Source: Bisbaumannia pacifica
GTDB taxonomy: Bacteria > Pseudomonadota > Gammaproteobacteria > Pseudomonadales > Halomonadaceae
DNA length: 64,000 nt
Direction: 5' to 3'
NCBI RefSeq assembly: GCF_007989625.1
Contig: NZ_BJUK01000022.1
Span: 1 to 64,000, forward strand
Below, piece by piece: positions 39,529 to 49,184 of the stretch. The notes under the pieces are model-generated. The model ran no database searches and was not told where the DNA came from. It was given only the letters and a program-made list of their open reading frames with translations. Each line of letters begins with the position of its first letter. The first letter of the stretch is position 1. The position numbers and the translations under genes were made by a program.

Positions 39529-39547
39529 TGGCACGCATCACGTGCCA
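39529..39547. promoter_or_regulatory. Inverted repeat in the gap leader
   Basis: TGGCACG-CATCA-CGTGCCA, a perfect 7-bp inverted repeat lying between the putative gap promoter and the gap start. May be an operator or an mRNA hairpin. Confidence 0.35.
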
Positions 39548-39559
39548 TAAACTTTTGTT

Positions 39560-39588
39560 ATTATCCCGGGCCAACGGCGATGCAGCAA
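39560..39588 (-). promoter_or_regulatory. Sigma-70 promoter of gap
   Basis: Minus strand TTGCTG, 17-bp spacer, GATAAT, about 100 bp upstream of the gap start. Confidence 0.5.
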
Positions 39589-39608
39589 TTGCTGGATGGT
39601 CGCACCCG

Positions 39609-39625
39609 TTGTAGGTCAATTACAG
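39609..39625. promoter_or_regulatory. HexR-like site between gap and mfd
   Basis: TTGTAGGTCAATTACAG matches 13 of 17 positions of the HexR palindrome TTGTAGTTAAACTACAA. A further ACTACAA half-site lies at 39639-39645. Position is 20 bp upstream of the gap -35. Confidence 0.35.
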
Positions 39626-39714
39626 AAACGGCCCCTTGACTACAAACGCGATATGGGCCTACCTCCTGCGTCCAGGCCGATGACGCGCTACACCGACCGG
39701 ATTCGACTCGACCC

Positions 39715-42700
39715 ATGTCCCACTTCTCGCCCCTCGCTCCTCCGCACCCCGACGGCACCCGCGACACCCTCTACTGGGGCGCCCCCCAGGGCAGCGCCCA
39801 AGCCCTGGCCCTGGCGCGACTGGCCGATGCCGCCCCCCTGCTGGTGGTCACCGCCGATACCGCCGACGCCCAGCGCCTGGAAGAGGAGCTGCGCTTCTTC
39901 GCCGAGGTGCCGGTCCTGCCCTTCCCGGACTGGGAGATCCTCCCCTACGATGCCTTCTCGCCCCACCAGGACATCGTCTCGGCGCGACTGCGCACCCTGC
40001 GCCGGCTGCAGCAGGTCGAGCGAGGCATCGTGGTGGTGCCGGTCAATACCCTAATGCAGCGCCTGCCCCCCACCGACTATGTGGCGGGGCGAGTGTTGAG
40101 CCTGGCGGTGGGCCAGCGCCTCGATCGCGAGGGCTTCCGGGAGACCCTGGCGCGGGCCGGCTACCGGGCGGTGGAGACCGTCTACGAGCCGGGCGAGTAT
40201 GCCCTGCGCGGCGCCCTGATCGACCTCTTCCCCATGGGCTCCGATCTGCCGCTGCGCATCGACCTCTTCGATGACGAGATCGATAGCCTGCGCCACTTCG
40301 ACCCGGATACCCAGCGCAGCCAGGACAAGGTCGATGCCGTGGAGCTGCTGCCGGCTCACGAGTACTCCCTGACCCGCGGCGCCATCGCCTGCTTCCGGGA
40401 GGGCTTCGAGACCCTCTTCGACGTCGACCCGCGCCAGTGCCCGCTCTATGTGGATGCCCTCAAGGGCATCCCCTCCCCCGGCCTGGAGCAGTACCTGCCG
40501 CTGTTCTTCGAGGAAACGGCGAGCCTCTTCGATCATCTGCACGAGGGCACCCGCGTGGCCCTGCTGCCCAGGGTCCATGAGGCCGCGGAGCATCACTGGG
40601 CGGCCATCGAGAGTCGCTTCGAAAACCTCGGCGTCGACTCCAGCCGCCCCCTGCTGCCGCCGCATCGCGCCTTTATCCCGGTGGCCGAGCTGTTCGCCGC
40701 CATCAAGGCGCGCCCCCGGGTCGCCCTGGTCGAAGACGACGACCACCCCCATGCCCGTCGACCCGCCACCCGCACGCCGCCCACGGTGGCCATCGATAAC
40801 CGCGCCCAGCGCCCCCTGGCGGCCCTCGAGGCCTTCCTCGACGACGCCGCCGCGGCCCGGGTGCTGCTGGTGGCGGAGTCCCGGGGTCGCCGCGAGGCCC
40901 TGGAGGAGCTGCTCGCCCCGCTGCACCTGACGCTGCCCCACCTGGACGGCTGGCCGGCCTTCCTCGCCGCCGAGACCCGCCTGGCGATCACCGAGGGGGG
41001 CCTGGCCAGCGGCCTGTGGCTCGACGAGGGCATCGCCGTACTGACCGAGAGCGAGCTGTTCGGCGAGGTGGTACGCCAGAGCCGGCGCCGCGAGAAGGCC
41101 ACCGATGCGGGGGAGCTGGCGGTACGCCACCTGGCGGAGCTCAAGCCCGGCGCCCCGGTGGTCCATCAGACCCATGGCGTGGGGCGCTACCTGGGGCTCG
41201 AGACCCTGGAGGCCGGCGGCCAGGCCGCGGAGTTCCTGGCCCTGGAGTATGCCGACGGCGCCCGGCTCTATGTGCCGGTGGATAGCCTGCACCTGATCGC
41301 CCGCTACGCCGGCGCCAGCGACGAGGGCGCCCCGCTGCACCGCCTGGGCTCCGAGCAGTGGGAGAAGGCGCGGCGCAAGGCCGCCGAGAAGATCCGCGAC
41401 ACCGCCGCCGAGCTGCTCGATGTCTATGCCCGCCGCGAGGCCCGGGAAGGCTTCGCCTGCGAACTCCCCGTCGAGGAGTACCAGCGCTTCGCCGCCAGCT
41501 TTCCCTTCGAGGAGACCCCGGACCAGCGCGAGGCGATTCAGGCGGTGATCCGCGACATGACCTCGCCCAAGCCCATGGATCGGGTGGTGTGCGGCGACGT
41601 GGGCTTCGGCAAGACCGAGGTGGCCATGCGCGCCGCCTTCCTGGCGGTGCATTCCGAACGCCAGGTGGTGGTACTGGTGCCCACCACCCTGCTGGCCCAG
41701 CAGCACTACGAGAATTTCCGCGACCGTTTCGCCGATACCGCGGTGCAAGTGGAGTTGATCTCGCGCTTCACCGGCGGCAAGGGACAGGCCGAGACCCTGG
41801 AGCGCATCCAGGAGGGCCGTGCCGATATCGTCATCGGCACCCACAAGCTGCTCGGCAAGTCGATGAAACTGCCCAAGATGGGCCTACTGATCATCGACGA
41901 GGAGCACCGCTTCGGGGTCGCCCAGAAGGAGCGCCTCAAGAGCCTGCGCGCCGAGGTGGATATCCTCACCCTGACCGCCACGCCGATTCCGCGCACCCTG
42001 AACATGGCGATGAGCGGGATCCGCGACCTGTCGATCATCGCCACCCCGCCGGCGCGGCGCCTGTCGGTGAAGACCTTCGTACAGAACCGCAACGAGCCGG
42101 TGATCAAGGAGGCGCTGCTGCGGGAGATCCTGCGCGGCGGCCAGGCCTACTTCCTGCACAACGAGGTCAAGACCATCGAGGCCGCCGCCGAGAAAGTCCG
42201 CGAGCTGGTCCCGGAGGCGCGGGTGGCGGTGGCCCACGGCCAGCTGCCGGAGCGCTCCCTGGAGCGGGTGATGTCGGACTTCTATCACAAGCGCTTCAAT
42301 GTGCTGGTCTGTTCCACCATCATCGAGACCGGCATCGACGTACCCAGCGCCAATACCATCATCATCGAGCGCGCCGACAAGTTCGGCCTGGCCCAGCTGC
42401 ACCAGCTGCGCGGTCGGGTCGGACGCAGCCACCACCAGGCCTACGCCTACCTGCTGACCCCGCCGCCCAAGGCGATGACCCGCGATGCCCTCAAGCGCCT
42501 GGAGGCGATCGGCGCCGCCGAGGACCTGGGGGCCGGCTTCACCCTGGCCAGCCATGACATGGAGATCCGCGGCGCCGGCGAACTGCTCGGCGACGAGCAG
42601 AGCGGTCAGATGGAGACCATCGGCTATAGTCTCTATATGCAGATGCTCGACCGGGCGGTGAAGGCGATCAAGTCGGGCCAGACACCCAATATCGAGACGC

Positions 42701-43161
42701 CGCTGGACGACGGGGTGGAGGTCAGCCTCAACCTACCCGCCTTGATCCCCGAGGATTACATGCCGGATGTGCAGCAGCGGCTGATCATGTATAAACGCAT
42801 CGCCAGCGCCGCGGACGACGCCGAGCTCAAGGAGCTGCAGGTGGAGCTGATCGACCGCTTCGGCCTGCTGCCGGCACCGCTCAAGACCCTGCTGCGCCAG
42901 ACGCGATTGCGTCAGCGGGCCGAGCGCCTGGGTATTCGCCGCCTGGAGGCGGGCGCGGCGCGTGGCCGGGTGATCTTCGCCGCCACCACCCGGGTCGACC
43001 CCATGACCCTGGTGGGGCTGATCCAGAAGGAGCCGCGCCACTATCGCCTGGAGGGCGCCGACACCCTGCGCTTCGAGGCGGCCATGGAGGACGAGGCGTC
43101 GCGTTTCGCGGCGCTGGAACGGCTGCTGGAAACCCTGAATCGCAAGACCCAGGCAGCCTAG
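39715..43161 (+). CDS. mfd: Transcription-repair coupling factor
   Basis: 1148 aa, the canonical length. Removes RNA polymerase stalled at DNA lesions and recruits UvrA. UvrB-like N-terminus (WEILPYDAFSPHQDIVSARL), RNA-polymerase interaction domain (GAPVVHQTHGVGRYLGLE), and RecG-like translocase with Walker A CGDVGFGKTEVAMRAAF, DEEHRFGVAQKERLK, TATPIPRTLNMAMSGIRD, and the motif VI segment QLRGRVGRSHHQAYAYL. C-terminal TRCF domain intact. No strong ribosome-binding site at the chosen ATG. Confidence 0.98.
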   Translation: MSHFSPLAPPHPDGTRDTLYWGAPQGSAQALALARLADAAPLLVVTADTADAQRLEEELRFFAEVPVLPFPDWEILPYDAFSPHQDIVSARLRTLRRLQQVERGIVVVPVNTLMQRLPPTDYVAGRVLSLAVGQRLDREGFRETLARAGYRAVETVYEPGEYALRGALIDLFPMGSDLPLRIDLFDDEIDSLRHFDPDTQRSQDKVDAVELLPAHEYSLTRGAIACFREGFETLFDVDPRQCPLYVDALKGIPSPGLEQYLPLFFEETASLFDHLHEGTRVALLPRVHEAAEHHWAAIESRFENLGVDSSRPLLPPHRAFIPVAELFAAIKARPRVALVEDDDHPHARRPATRTPPTVAIDNRAQRPLAALEAFLDDAAAARVLLVAESRGRREALEELLAPLHLTLPHLDGWPAFLAAETRLAITEGGLASGLWLDEGIAVLTESELFGEVVRQSRRREKATDAGELAVRHLAELKPGAPVVHQTHGVGRYLGLETLEAGGQAAEFLALEYADGARLYVPVDSLHLIARYAGASDEGAPLHRLGSEQWEKARRKAAEKIRDTAAELLDVYARREAREGFACELPVEEYQRFAASFPFEETPDQREAIQAVIRDMTSPKPMDRVVCGDVGFGKTEVAMRAAFLAVHSERQVVVLVPTTLLAQQHYENFRDRFADTAVQVELISRFTGGKGQAETLERIQEGRADIVIGTHKLLGKSMKLPKMGLLIIDEEHRFGVAQKERLKSLRAEVDILTLTATPIPRTLNMAMSGIRDLSIIATPPARRLSVKTFVQNRNEPVIKEALLREILRGGQAYFLHNEVKTIEAAAEKVRELVPEARVAVAHGQLPERSLERVMSDFYHKRFNVLVCSTIIETGIDVPSANTIIIERADKFGLAQLHQLRGRVGRSHHQAYAYLLTPPPKAMTRDALKRLEAIGAAEDLGAGFTLASHDMEIRGAGELLGDEQSGQMETIGYSLYMQMLDRAVKAIKSGQTPNIETPLDDGVEVSLNLPALIPEDYMPDVQQRLIMYKRIASAADDAELKELQVELIDRFGLLPAPLKTLLRQTRLRQRAERLGIRRLEAGAARGRVIFAATTRVDPMTLVGLIQKEPRHYRLEGADTLRFEAAMEDEASRFAALERLLETLNRKTQAA

Positions 43162-43217
43162 ACGATGATTTCGCGGCGGCCAGGAGGGCCGCCCGGGTAA
43201 CTTATAGGAAATCGACC

Positions 43218-44219
43218 ATGAAAGTGCTAACCCGGGGCCTGGCCCCGCTTACCCTGGCCCTGCTACCCGCGCTCGCTTGGGCGCAGGAATTGCCCCGCGG
43301 CCATTATGCGCTGCCCGAGGAGGGCGACGTGATCGGCGCGGTGCGCACCATCGACGCCGCCGAGGAGGATACCCTGCTGGATATCGCCCGGCGCCATAAC
43401 CTCGGCTTCGAGGAGATCCGTCGCGCCAATCCCGACGTCAGCCTGTGGTATCCCGGCGAGGGCACCGAGGTGGTGCTGCCTTCCCAGTTCATCCTGCCGG
43501 ATGCCCCGCGGGAGGGGATCATCATCAACCTCTCGGAGCTGCGCCTCTACTACTTCCCCGCCGAGGATCCAAGCCGCGTGGAGACCTATCCCATCAGCGT
43601 GGGGCGCGACGGTTTCGCCACCCCGGTGGGCGTGACCCGCACCACCGTCAAGGTCAAGGACCCGGCCTGGGCACCGCCCCAGTCGATGCGCGAGGAGGCC
43701 GCGGCCCGCGGCGAGCCGCCGCCGGCCATCGTGCCCCCGGGGCCCGACAACCCCCTGGGGCGTCATGCCATCCTGCTGGGGCTGCCCAGCTACCTGATTC
43801 ACGGCACCAACCGTCCCGACGGCGTCGGCATGCGGGTGAGTCGCGGCTGCATCCGCATGTTCCCGGAGGACATCGAGAGCCTCTACGAGCGCGTGCCCAA
43901 CGGTACCCGGGTCAATATCATCGATCAGCCCTTCAAGGCGGGCTGGGACGGCGACACCCTGATGGTGCAGGCCTACCCGGCCCTGGAGGAGAACGAAGCG
44001 AGCTTCGAGCCAGTCCTCAATGCCCTGGAGATATTGAGCCGCGCCTTCGGCGATGAGGAGCCGCCGATCGACTATGCGCAACTGCGTCAGGCGGTGGAGT
44101 CCCCCAGCGGTCAGCCAGTGACGGTGCTGCGCGAGGCCGAGGAGGCACCCCGGGCACCGCAAGCGGATCCCGCCCCGGTGGAAGGGATCTATGGGGTCAT
44201 CGAGGTGGCGTATCGCTGA
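43218..44219 (+). CDS. L,D-transpeptidase (YkuD domain, LysM-like N-terminus)
   Basis: 333 aa, Sec signal (residues 1-22, ending AWA). LysM-like segment EEDTLLDIARRHNLGFEEI (about 50-68), then the YkuD catalytic domain with IHGTNRPDGVGMRVSRGCIR, active-site Cys in SRGCIRM. Same architecture as ErfK/YbiS/YcfS, which attach Braun-type lipoprotein to peptidoglycan. Pro/Glu-rich C-terminus. AGGAAA upstream. Its last 23 bp overlap the 3' end of the convergent GGDEF-EAL gene. Confidence 0.93.
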   Translation: MKVLTRGLAPLTLALLPALAWAQELPRGHYALPEEGDVIGAVRTIDAAEEDTLLDIARRHNLGFEEIRRANPDVSLWYPGEGTEVVLPSQFILPDAPREGIIINLSELRLYYFPAEDPSRVETYPISVGRDGFATPVGVTRTTVKVKDPAWAPPQSMREEAAARGEPPPAIVPPGPDNPLGRHAILLGLPSYLIHGTNRPDGVGMRVSRGCIRMFPEDIESLYERVPNGTRVNIIDQPFKAGWDGDTLMVQAYPALEENEASFEPVLNALEILSRAFGDEEPPIDYAQLRQAVESPSGQPVTVLREAEEAPRAPQADPAPVEGIYGVIEVAYR

Positions 44220-46521
44220 CACCTGCGCCCTGGCGTTGCAGCAGCGACGCCAGGGAGTCGGGCGGGCCCAGCAAGGGCCCGCTTCCCCACTGGTAGCCCA
44301 GGCCGCGTAGGCAACTCAATCGCTCCTCGTCATCGAGCTCGGTGACGAGAATCCGCACCCCCAGCATCACCGCCGTGTCACGAATGCCCTTGAGCAGCAG
44401 CAGCGCCCGCTGGTCGCCGGGCAGGGTCCGGATCATCTCCCCGGGCAGCCGTAGCACGCTCAGCGGTAGGCGCAGCAGCGCCTGGAGTTCTGGCCCCCGG
44501 GCCTCCCCTTCCACGGACAACCCCACGCCCAGCTCGCGCAGGCGCTTGAGGTTCCTCCAGGCCGTCTCGCCCGGCGGCAGGGCAAGGCCATCCAAGCACA
44601 GCTCGATACGCCCCGGCGGTACGCCCTGCTCCTCGCAGCGCGCCTCCAACCAGTCACTGAACATCGGCGACTCCAGGTGCTCGGCGGCGAGGGGGAAACA
44701 CCAGCTCAGCCCCGGTGGCAGGGCCTGCTGGCTCAACTGTCGCAAACCGACGCTGATTAGGTAGCGCTCCAGGCCGAGGATCTGCTGGCTGAGTCGCGCC
44801 AGGGGCCGCCAGGTAGTAGGAGTCATCCTCCCCCACCGGGGGTGCTGCCACTCCAGCCGGAAAGTGCCGCCCGCCAGCTGGCGGCTGGAAAGCCGGTAGA
44901 GCGGGTTGACCAGAACACGCAACTGCTCCGCCGGCGGCACGGCCCCGCGTCGGAACTCCTCCAGCAGCGCCGCCTGCTGGCTGGGCCGGTCCACGTCCCC
45001 GGGACGAAACCAGGCCGGGCGTCGGGCGCCGTCGTCGGGCACCTGATCCGCCGCGTTTCTGGCCGCCAGCAGCAGGGCGCGGGGGCTATCTCCCTCGCTC
45101 ACCGCCACCCCCAGCCGCGGCAACAGCCACTGACGCTCGCCGCCCAGCTCGATACTGTCCTCCAGGCCGCGTTGCAGGCGCTCCATGAATAGCCGTGCCT
45201 GGGGCTCATCGGGGAAGCAACCCATGACCGCGAAGGCTCCCTCATCGAGGCGCGCCAGATAGGCCTGACTGCCCACCAGTTTTCGCAGGCGCTGCGCCAT
45301 GGCGGGCAGCAGGCGACTCGCCGGCTCGGCTTCCCCCGAGGCCTCGAGGGCCGCCAGGCGGTCGAAACCGATCCAGCAGAGCTGGAAGGGGTAGGCCTGC
45401 TGCAGGTAGCGGCTCATGCGCGCCTCGAGGGCCGGCCACTCGGGAAGTCGCGTGCGCTCATCCAGTTGCAACAGGCGCCGACGCTGGCGTCGACGCACCT
45501 CCGCCCAACCGGCCAGCAGCAGCAAGAGGAGCGCCAACACGCCGGCACCGACGGCGACCGCTACCAACCAACCGCCGCGCCGCTGACGCTCGGCCTGCGC
45601 CTCGTCGAGACCGAAGAGAGTGACATCCTGGCCCCCCGAGCCGGAGCGCTCGGCGTAGTGAAGGCGTGGTGCGGCGGCCGCGGCCGCGGCCACCACCCCA
45701 TCACCGTCCTGGCTCGAAACGCCGTCGAGGGCATCCAGCAGCTGTGCGGCCACCGCCGTCTCGTCGGCGATAATGCCCCCCAGGCACCCCTCCGGCAGCC
45801 AGGCCGGATCCAGGCACCAGAGCCGCCATCCCAGGCGGCGCAGCGCCTCGGCCTGGCGACGTGCCTGGGGCGTCGGCGGCGCAACCAGGAAGCCCTGGTC
45901 GCGCCTGACTTCACCGGACGCCAGGCGACGCTCGGACCGGGGCAAGGGGTCGCGGCTCAACCGCTCCCAGCGCAATCGACGCCCGGCGAACTCGGCGGCC
46001 TCCGCCAGGTAGGGTGCCAGCCGCGACTCCTGGGCCTCGCCGACGCTCCACAACACCGGCAGCGTGGCCTCGCGGTGCATCACCCATGCCAGGCTGCGGC
46101 GCAGCACGGGCGCCAGGTCGATCAAGGCGATTCCTCGCGCGGCGAGCCAGTCGCGCTGATCGCGCCCGAAGATCCCATAGGCCACCAGGTCCCGGCTGCC
46201 CAGCGCCTGGGCCTGCTGGCGATAGAAACGCAGGGCCGGTTCGTGCAGCAGCACGATGCGCGATGCCGAGATCGCGAGGGCCAGGGCCTGCTGTCCCGGC
46301 AACCCCTGCCCCTGCTGGTGGCGCAGATAGGCCACCTCGGCCCGCTGCCCACGCGCCTCTATCGCCTCGGTCAGCGCCCGTACCAGGGCGGCATCCTGAG
46401 GCTGGCCGGGACTGCCCGGAGCGATGATCAAGGTCTCGGGTCGATCGATGGCCAGGGCCGGCGCCCCCCACCCCAAGAGGCACCATAGGCCTAGCAAAAA
46501 CAGCAGGCGCCCTAATGTCAT
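44197..46521 (-). CDS. Degenerate GGDEF-EAL membrane protein at the end of the Tad operon
   Basis: 774 aa. Signal/anchor helix (residues 1-23), a large periplasmic region (about 25-325) with an ETLIIAPGSPGQ start resembling periplasmic binding folds, a second membrane helix (about 332-355, VAVAVGAGVLALLLLLLAGW), then GGDEF- and EAL-like domains. The GGDEF position near residue 425 reads RLDEGAF and the EAL position near 555 reads FRLEWQHP, so both catalytic signatures are lost. It more likely senses or scaffolds than makes or degrades c-di-GMP (inference). Start overlaps the tadE stop by 4 bp, so it is translationally coupled to the Tad genes. Confidence 0.8.
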   Translation of the reverse strand: MTLGRLLFLLGLWCLLGWGAPALAIDRPETLIIAPGSPGQPQDAALVRALTEAIEARGQRAEVAYLRHQQGQGLPGQQALALAISASRIVLLHEPALRFYRQQAQALGSRDLVAYGIFGRDQRDWLAARGIALIDLAPVLRRSLAWVMHREATLPVLWSVGEAQESRLAPYLAEAAEFAGRRLRWERLSRDPLPRSERRLASGEVRRDQGFLVAPPTPQARRQAEALRRLGWRLWCLDPAWLPEGCLGGIIADETAVAAQLLDALDGVSSQDGDGVVAAAAAAAPRLHYAERSGSGGQDVTLFGLDEAQAERQRRGGWLVAVAVGAGVLALLLLLLAGWAEVRRRQRRRLLQLDERTRLPEWPALEARMSRYLQQAYPFQLCWIGFDRLAALEASGEAEPASRLLPAMAQRLRKLVGSQAYLARLDEGAFAVMGCFPDEPQARLFMERLQRGLEDSIELGGERQWLLPRLGVAVSEGDSPRALLLAARNAADQVPDDGARRPAWFRPGDVDRPSQQAALLEEFRRGAVPPAEQLRVLVNPLYRLSSRQLAGGTFRLEWQHPRWGRMTPTTWRPLARLSQQILGLERYLISVGLRQLSQQALPPGLSWCFPLAAEHLESPMFSDWLEARCEEQGVPPGRIELCLDGLALPPGETAWRNLKRLRELGVGLSVEGEARGPELQALLRLPLSVLRLPGEMIRTLPGDQRALLLLKGIRDTAVMLGVRILVTELDDEERLSCLRGLGYQWGSGPLLGPPDSLASLLQRQGAGVSDTPPR

Positions 46522-46988
46522 AGGCGAATACTCGAGGTGGAAGTCAGCTCGGTCAGGTCGTCACTGGGAATCGAGAATCCCAGCAATGACAGCTTAGGCA
46601 ACGCTAATGCCTCCCCTGTCCCCACGCCCACCCGAAAGCAGACTTCGAGATGATCCCGCCCTCCTGCGCCGCCTCGTGTGTAGTTGAAAAAGCTTTCCCG
46701 ACCACAGCCGCTCAACCATCCGCTTATCCAGGAGTCATCGACCCGCTGTTGGATCACGCCAGCCAGCGCCGTTTCGATCTCCGACAATGACGACTCGGGA
46801 TCATCACGATAGACGGCCACGGCCGCCCGGGTCGCTTCTGAGCTCAGCGAGTGGAGGGTTTGCTGCGCGGCAAAAATCACCGAATAACTGACGATGCCAT
46901 AGAAAATCACCAAAAACAGCGGGAAGAAAATCACAAACTCGATGGCCACGGCACCACTTTGCCTTCTCTCACGGATAAGAGTTGTCAT
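46518..46988 (-). CDS. tadE: TadE-like pseudopilin of the Tad pilus
   Basis: 156 aa. N-terminal RRQSGAVAIEFVIFFPLFLVI gives the TadE-type class IV leader (cleavage after Gly) followed by the long hydrophobic helix. Remainder is periplasmic with two cysteines. Overlaps tadG by 4 bp (ATGA) and the next gene by 4 bp. TadE proteins are minor pseudopilins processed by TadV. Confidence 0.88.
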   Translation of the reverse strand: MTTLIRERRQSGAVAIEFVIFFPLFLVIFYGIVSYSVIFAAQQTLHSLSSEATRAAVAVYRDDPESSLSEIETALAGVIQQRVDDSWISGWLSGCGRESFFNYTRGGAGGRDHLEVCFRVGVGTGEALALPKLSLLGFSIPSDDLTELTSTSSIRL

Positions 46989-48817
46989 AGCGCTAACTCC
47001 GCACCACCGACCTCGACTTCGATAATATGAACCTCGATCTCGGCCACGCCGATACCCAGGCCTTCCAAGAGCGGTTCGATCAAAGGCGACAATACCTCCG
47101 ATGTCAGACCCGCCAGTATCGTCCCCAGACTACTGGCCAAGTCGAGCAGGTCATCGACCACGAAATCGAGCAGATCATTGACCGCATCGAGGACAGGAGA
47201 CAGCAGATCGGTGATCCCGCCAATCAGGCAACCGAGGAAACCACTGCAGGATTGTTCTTGCTCGGCGTCCGGCCCTAGGCTGATCGAGACATTCAAGCCA
47301 GTGAGTAACGTCTCCAGAAAATCGGCCACGCCATCAAGGCCGGAGGTGAGAGTGGTACTGGCCGAGCCATCGGCCATCCCGGGCCACTCGACGCTGTCGC
47401 TGACATACCCCGCCGCCACGGCCCCGCTTGCGGTTCCCTCCTCAGTCTCCACGCTCAACGAGAGCAGCCCCTCGAACCCAGGCAGCAAGCTTAAATCGAT
47501 AGCGGCGGCGATATCCAGGGGGGAAGTCATCGCGCCTACCTCAAGGCGATACCCTTTATCGATCAGACGTTCTACTCGCTCTATTCCAGCGACACCATTG
47601 GCCCCACTCAGGTCGAGATCGAGTGACAAACGGGCCAGTCCGATCAGATCGAGCGCCAAGGCCAAATCCAGCTCCAGTTGCGCCGGCGTGGCCTGGGTCT
47701 GCCAGTAGCGGCCATCGGCATCGGCGATCGAGCATGGCGGTAAATGCCCATCGATACAGCCCGGCGGCCCGATGGCAATCTGAGGAGGTTGAATAATGTC
47801 CAGAGCGATGTCCGCCACGACCACTCTACCAAGGCTGACCTCGAGATCAGGAATCGAGACCGCACTGTCTCGGTTGGCGAGGAAAATGGCCGAATTGAGC
47901 AGATCGCCCACGGAAATCAGGGCCCCCAGCGCGTTGGCTCGCTCCCCCTCCGGCGTGTTGACCGCGAGAATCTCACCCAACCGAATGTCCCCCAGGCTGA
48001 CCAGGGTCAAGGCCTCTAACGCCTCGCGACTGCTCGCCGTCAACACCTGCCCGCCGGCAGCCCCCGCCTCCAGTGCGGAAATCGCCAGGCTCGCCAAGCC
48101 ATCATTCCCCCCAATCCCAATGGGCAAGTCGAGAAGCTCGTCCATTGTCCCCACATTCGCAGAGGCCTGGATAAGATCCAAGAGGCTAACTCCAAGGTTG
48201 GCCAGGCCGGTAAAGCTGACCGCCGAGATATCGACGTCGCTCCCCAGCAAGCCTTGCAAGACCGGCCCTAACAAGGGAGAACCACTAAGGTCGGCGGTTA
48301 GCAGGGAGGTTCCCGCCGAGAACGCCACCACGCCAGATTGCTGAGCTACGGCCTCGGCTTCAAGCCATACATATGACTCGACCTCGGTACCAGGCATTAA
48401 GGCCGCCAAATTAGCCACCAGGCTAGCGGGCACTCTATGCCTCGCCAAAACCTGCACGGCTGGGCCACGTCCATCATCCGAGAAGTGATTCACGCCATTA
48501 AGGATCTCGATCTTCCCCTGAGCAGTTTCGATCTCGCGCTCCCCTGGGGCAACAGAGAAATCATTGAGAGCGGCACTCTCTTCGGCGAGGTTCTGGAGCT
48601 CGGCCGATGCAGTGCCATCCATCAGGTTTGCCCCAGCCACGGTATCCAGAGCCGCCATATCCACTACACGCTGCAGATTCTGCTTCTGCATATAGAGGCG
48701 CCCGGTATCCAGGGCCACCACGATGCAGGCAACGAGAAGCACCATGACCAGAGCGGCCATCAGGCCAATGGCCCCTCGCTGGCGGCGGGGGCACGCTTCC
48801 CAGCGATCAGTAGCCAT
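46985..48817 (-). CDS. tadG: TadG-like Flp pilus assembly protein
   Basis: 610 aa. N-terminal CPRRQRGAIGLMAALVMVLLVACIVVALDTGRL is the TadG-type start with a single membrane helix and a QRGA leader; the next LQRVVDMAALDTVAGAN matches the TadG/DUF2134 putative Flp-pilus domain. The long periplasmic part is rich in Leu/Asp/Gly/Ala repeats and has two Cys pairs. Lies between DUF3613 and tadE genes. AT-richer than the neighbours. Confidence 0.82.
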   Translation of the reverse strand: MATDRWEACPRRQRGAIGLMAALVMVLLVACIVVALDTGRLYMQKQNLQRVVDMAALDTVAGANLMDGTASAELQNLAEESAALNDFSVAPGEREIETAQGKIEILNGVNHFSDDGRGPAVQVLARHRVPASLVANLAALMPGTEVESYVWLEAEAVAQQSGVVAFSAGTSLLTADLSGSPLLGPVLQGLLGSDVDISAVSFTGLANLGVSLLDLIQASANVGTMDELLDLPIGIGGNDGLASLAISALEAGAAGGQVLTASSREALEALTLVSLGDIRLGEILAVNTPEGERANALGALISVGDLLNSAIFLANRDSAVSIPDLEVSLGRVVVADIALDIIQPPQIAIGPPGCIDGHLPPCSIADADGRYWQTQATPAQLELDLALALDLIGLARLSLDLDLSGANGVAGIERVERLIDKGYRLEVGAMTSPLDIAAAIDLSLLPGFEGLLSLSVETEEGTASGAVAAGYVSDSVEWPGMADGSASTTLTSGLDGVADFLETLLTGLNVSISLGPDAEQEQSCSGFLGCLIGGITDLLSPVLDAVNDLLDFVVDDLLDLASSLGTILAGLTSEVLSPLIEPLLEGLGIGVAEIEVHIIEVEVGGAELAL

Positions 48818-48828
48818 GCTCGCTCTCC

Positions 48829-49149
48829 CTACTCGCCGGAGAAGTCGGTGTCGATATAGCGCTCGGGAATCGGGTGGCCAAAGCTCTCCAGGTAGCGCCG
48901 GTAGATGCGCGCCTGCACCTCGCCGGAGACATGCTGACGATGAGGCGAGGCCGCTTGACCGTGGCGCTGCAGGGCCAGCAGCTCCCGCACGGAGTGACTC
49001 CCGGCGGTGACCCGCGGCGCCGTTTCACTGTTGTGGATGGTGGCCCCGGCCTGCGACGAGGCCGTAACCCCCTGGGCCAGTGCCGAGCCACTCAGGCCCG
49101 TGCCAAGCACCAGCAGGCAGGAAGCGGTGATCTGAGTGAATCCTTTCAT
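48829..49149 (-). CDS. DUF3613-containing secreted protein
   Basis: 106 aa, Sec signal (residues 1-25, ending ALA). C-terminal VSGEVQARIYRRYLESFGHPIPERYID matches the DUF3613 type found in Tad clusters. 35 bp from tadD and 11 bp from tadG. Function unknown; context points to Tad assembly. Confidence 0.78.
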   Translation of the reverse strand: MKGFTQITASCLLVLGTGLSGSALAQGVTASSQAGATIHNSETAPRVTAGSHSVRELLALQRHGQAASPHRQHVSGEVQARIYRRYLESFGHPIPERYIDTDFSGE

Positions 49150-49184
49150 ATGACTACCCCCTTGCGGGCTCCGGTATCGATCCG

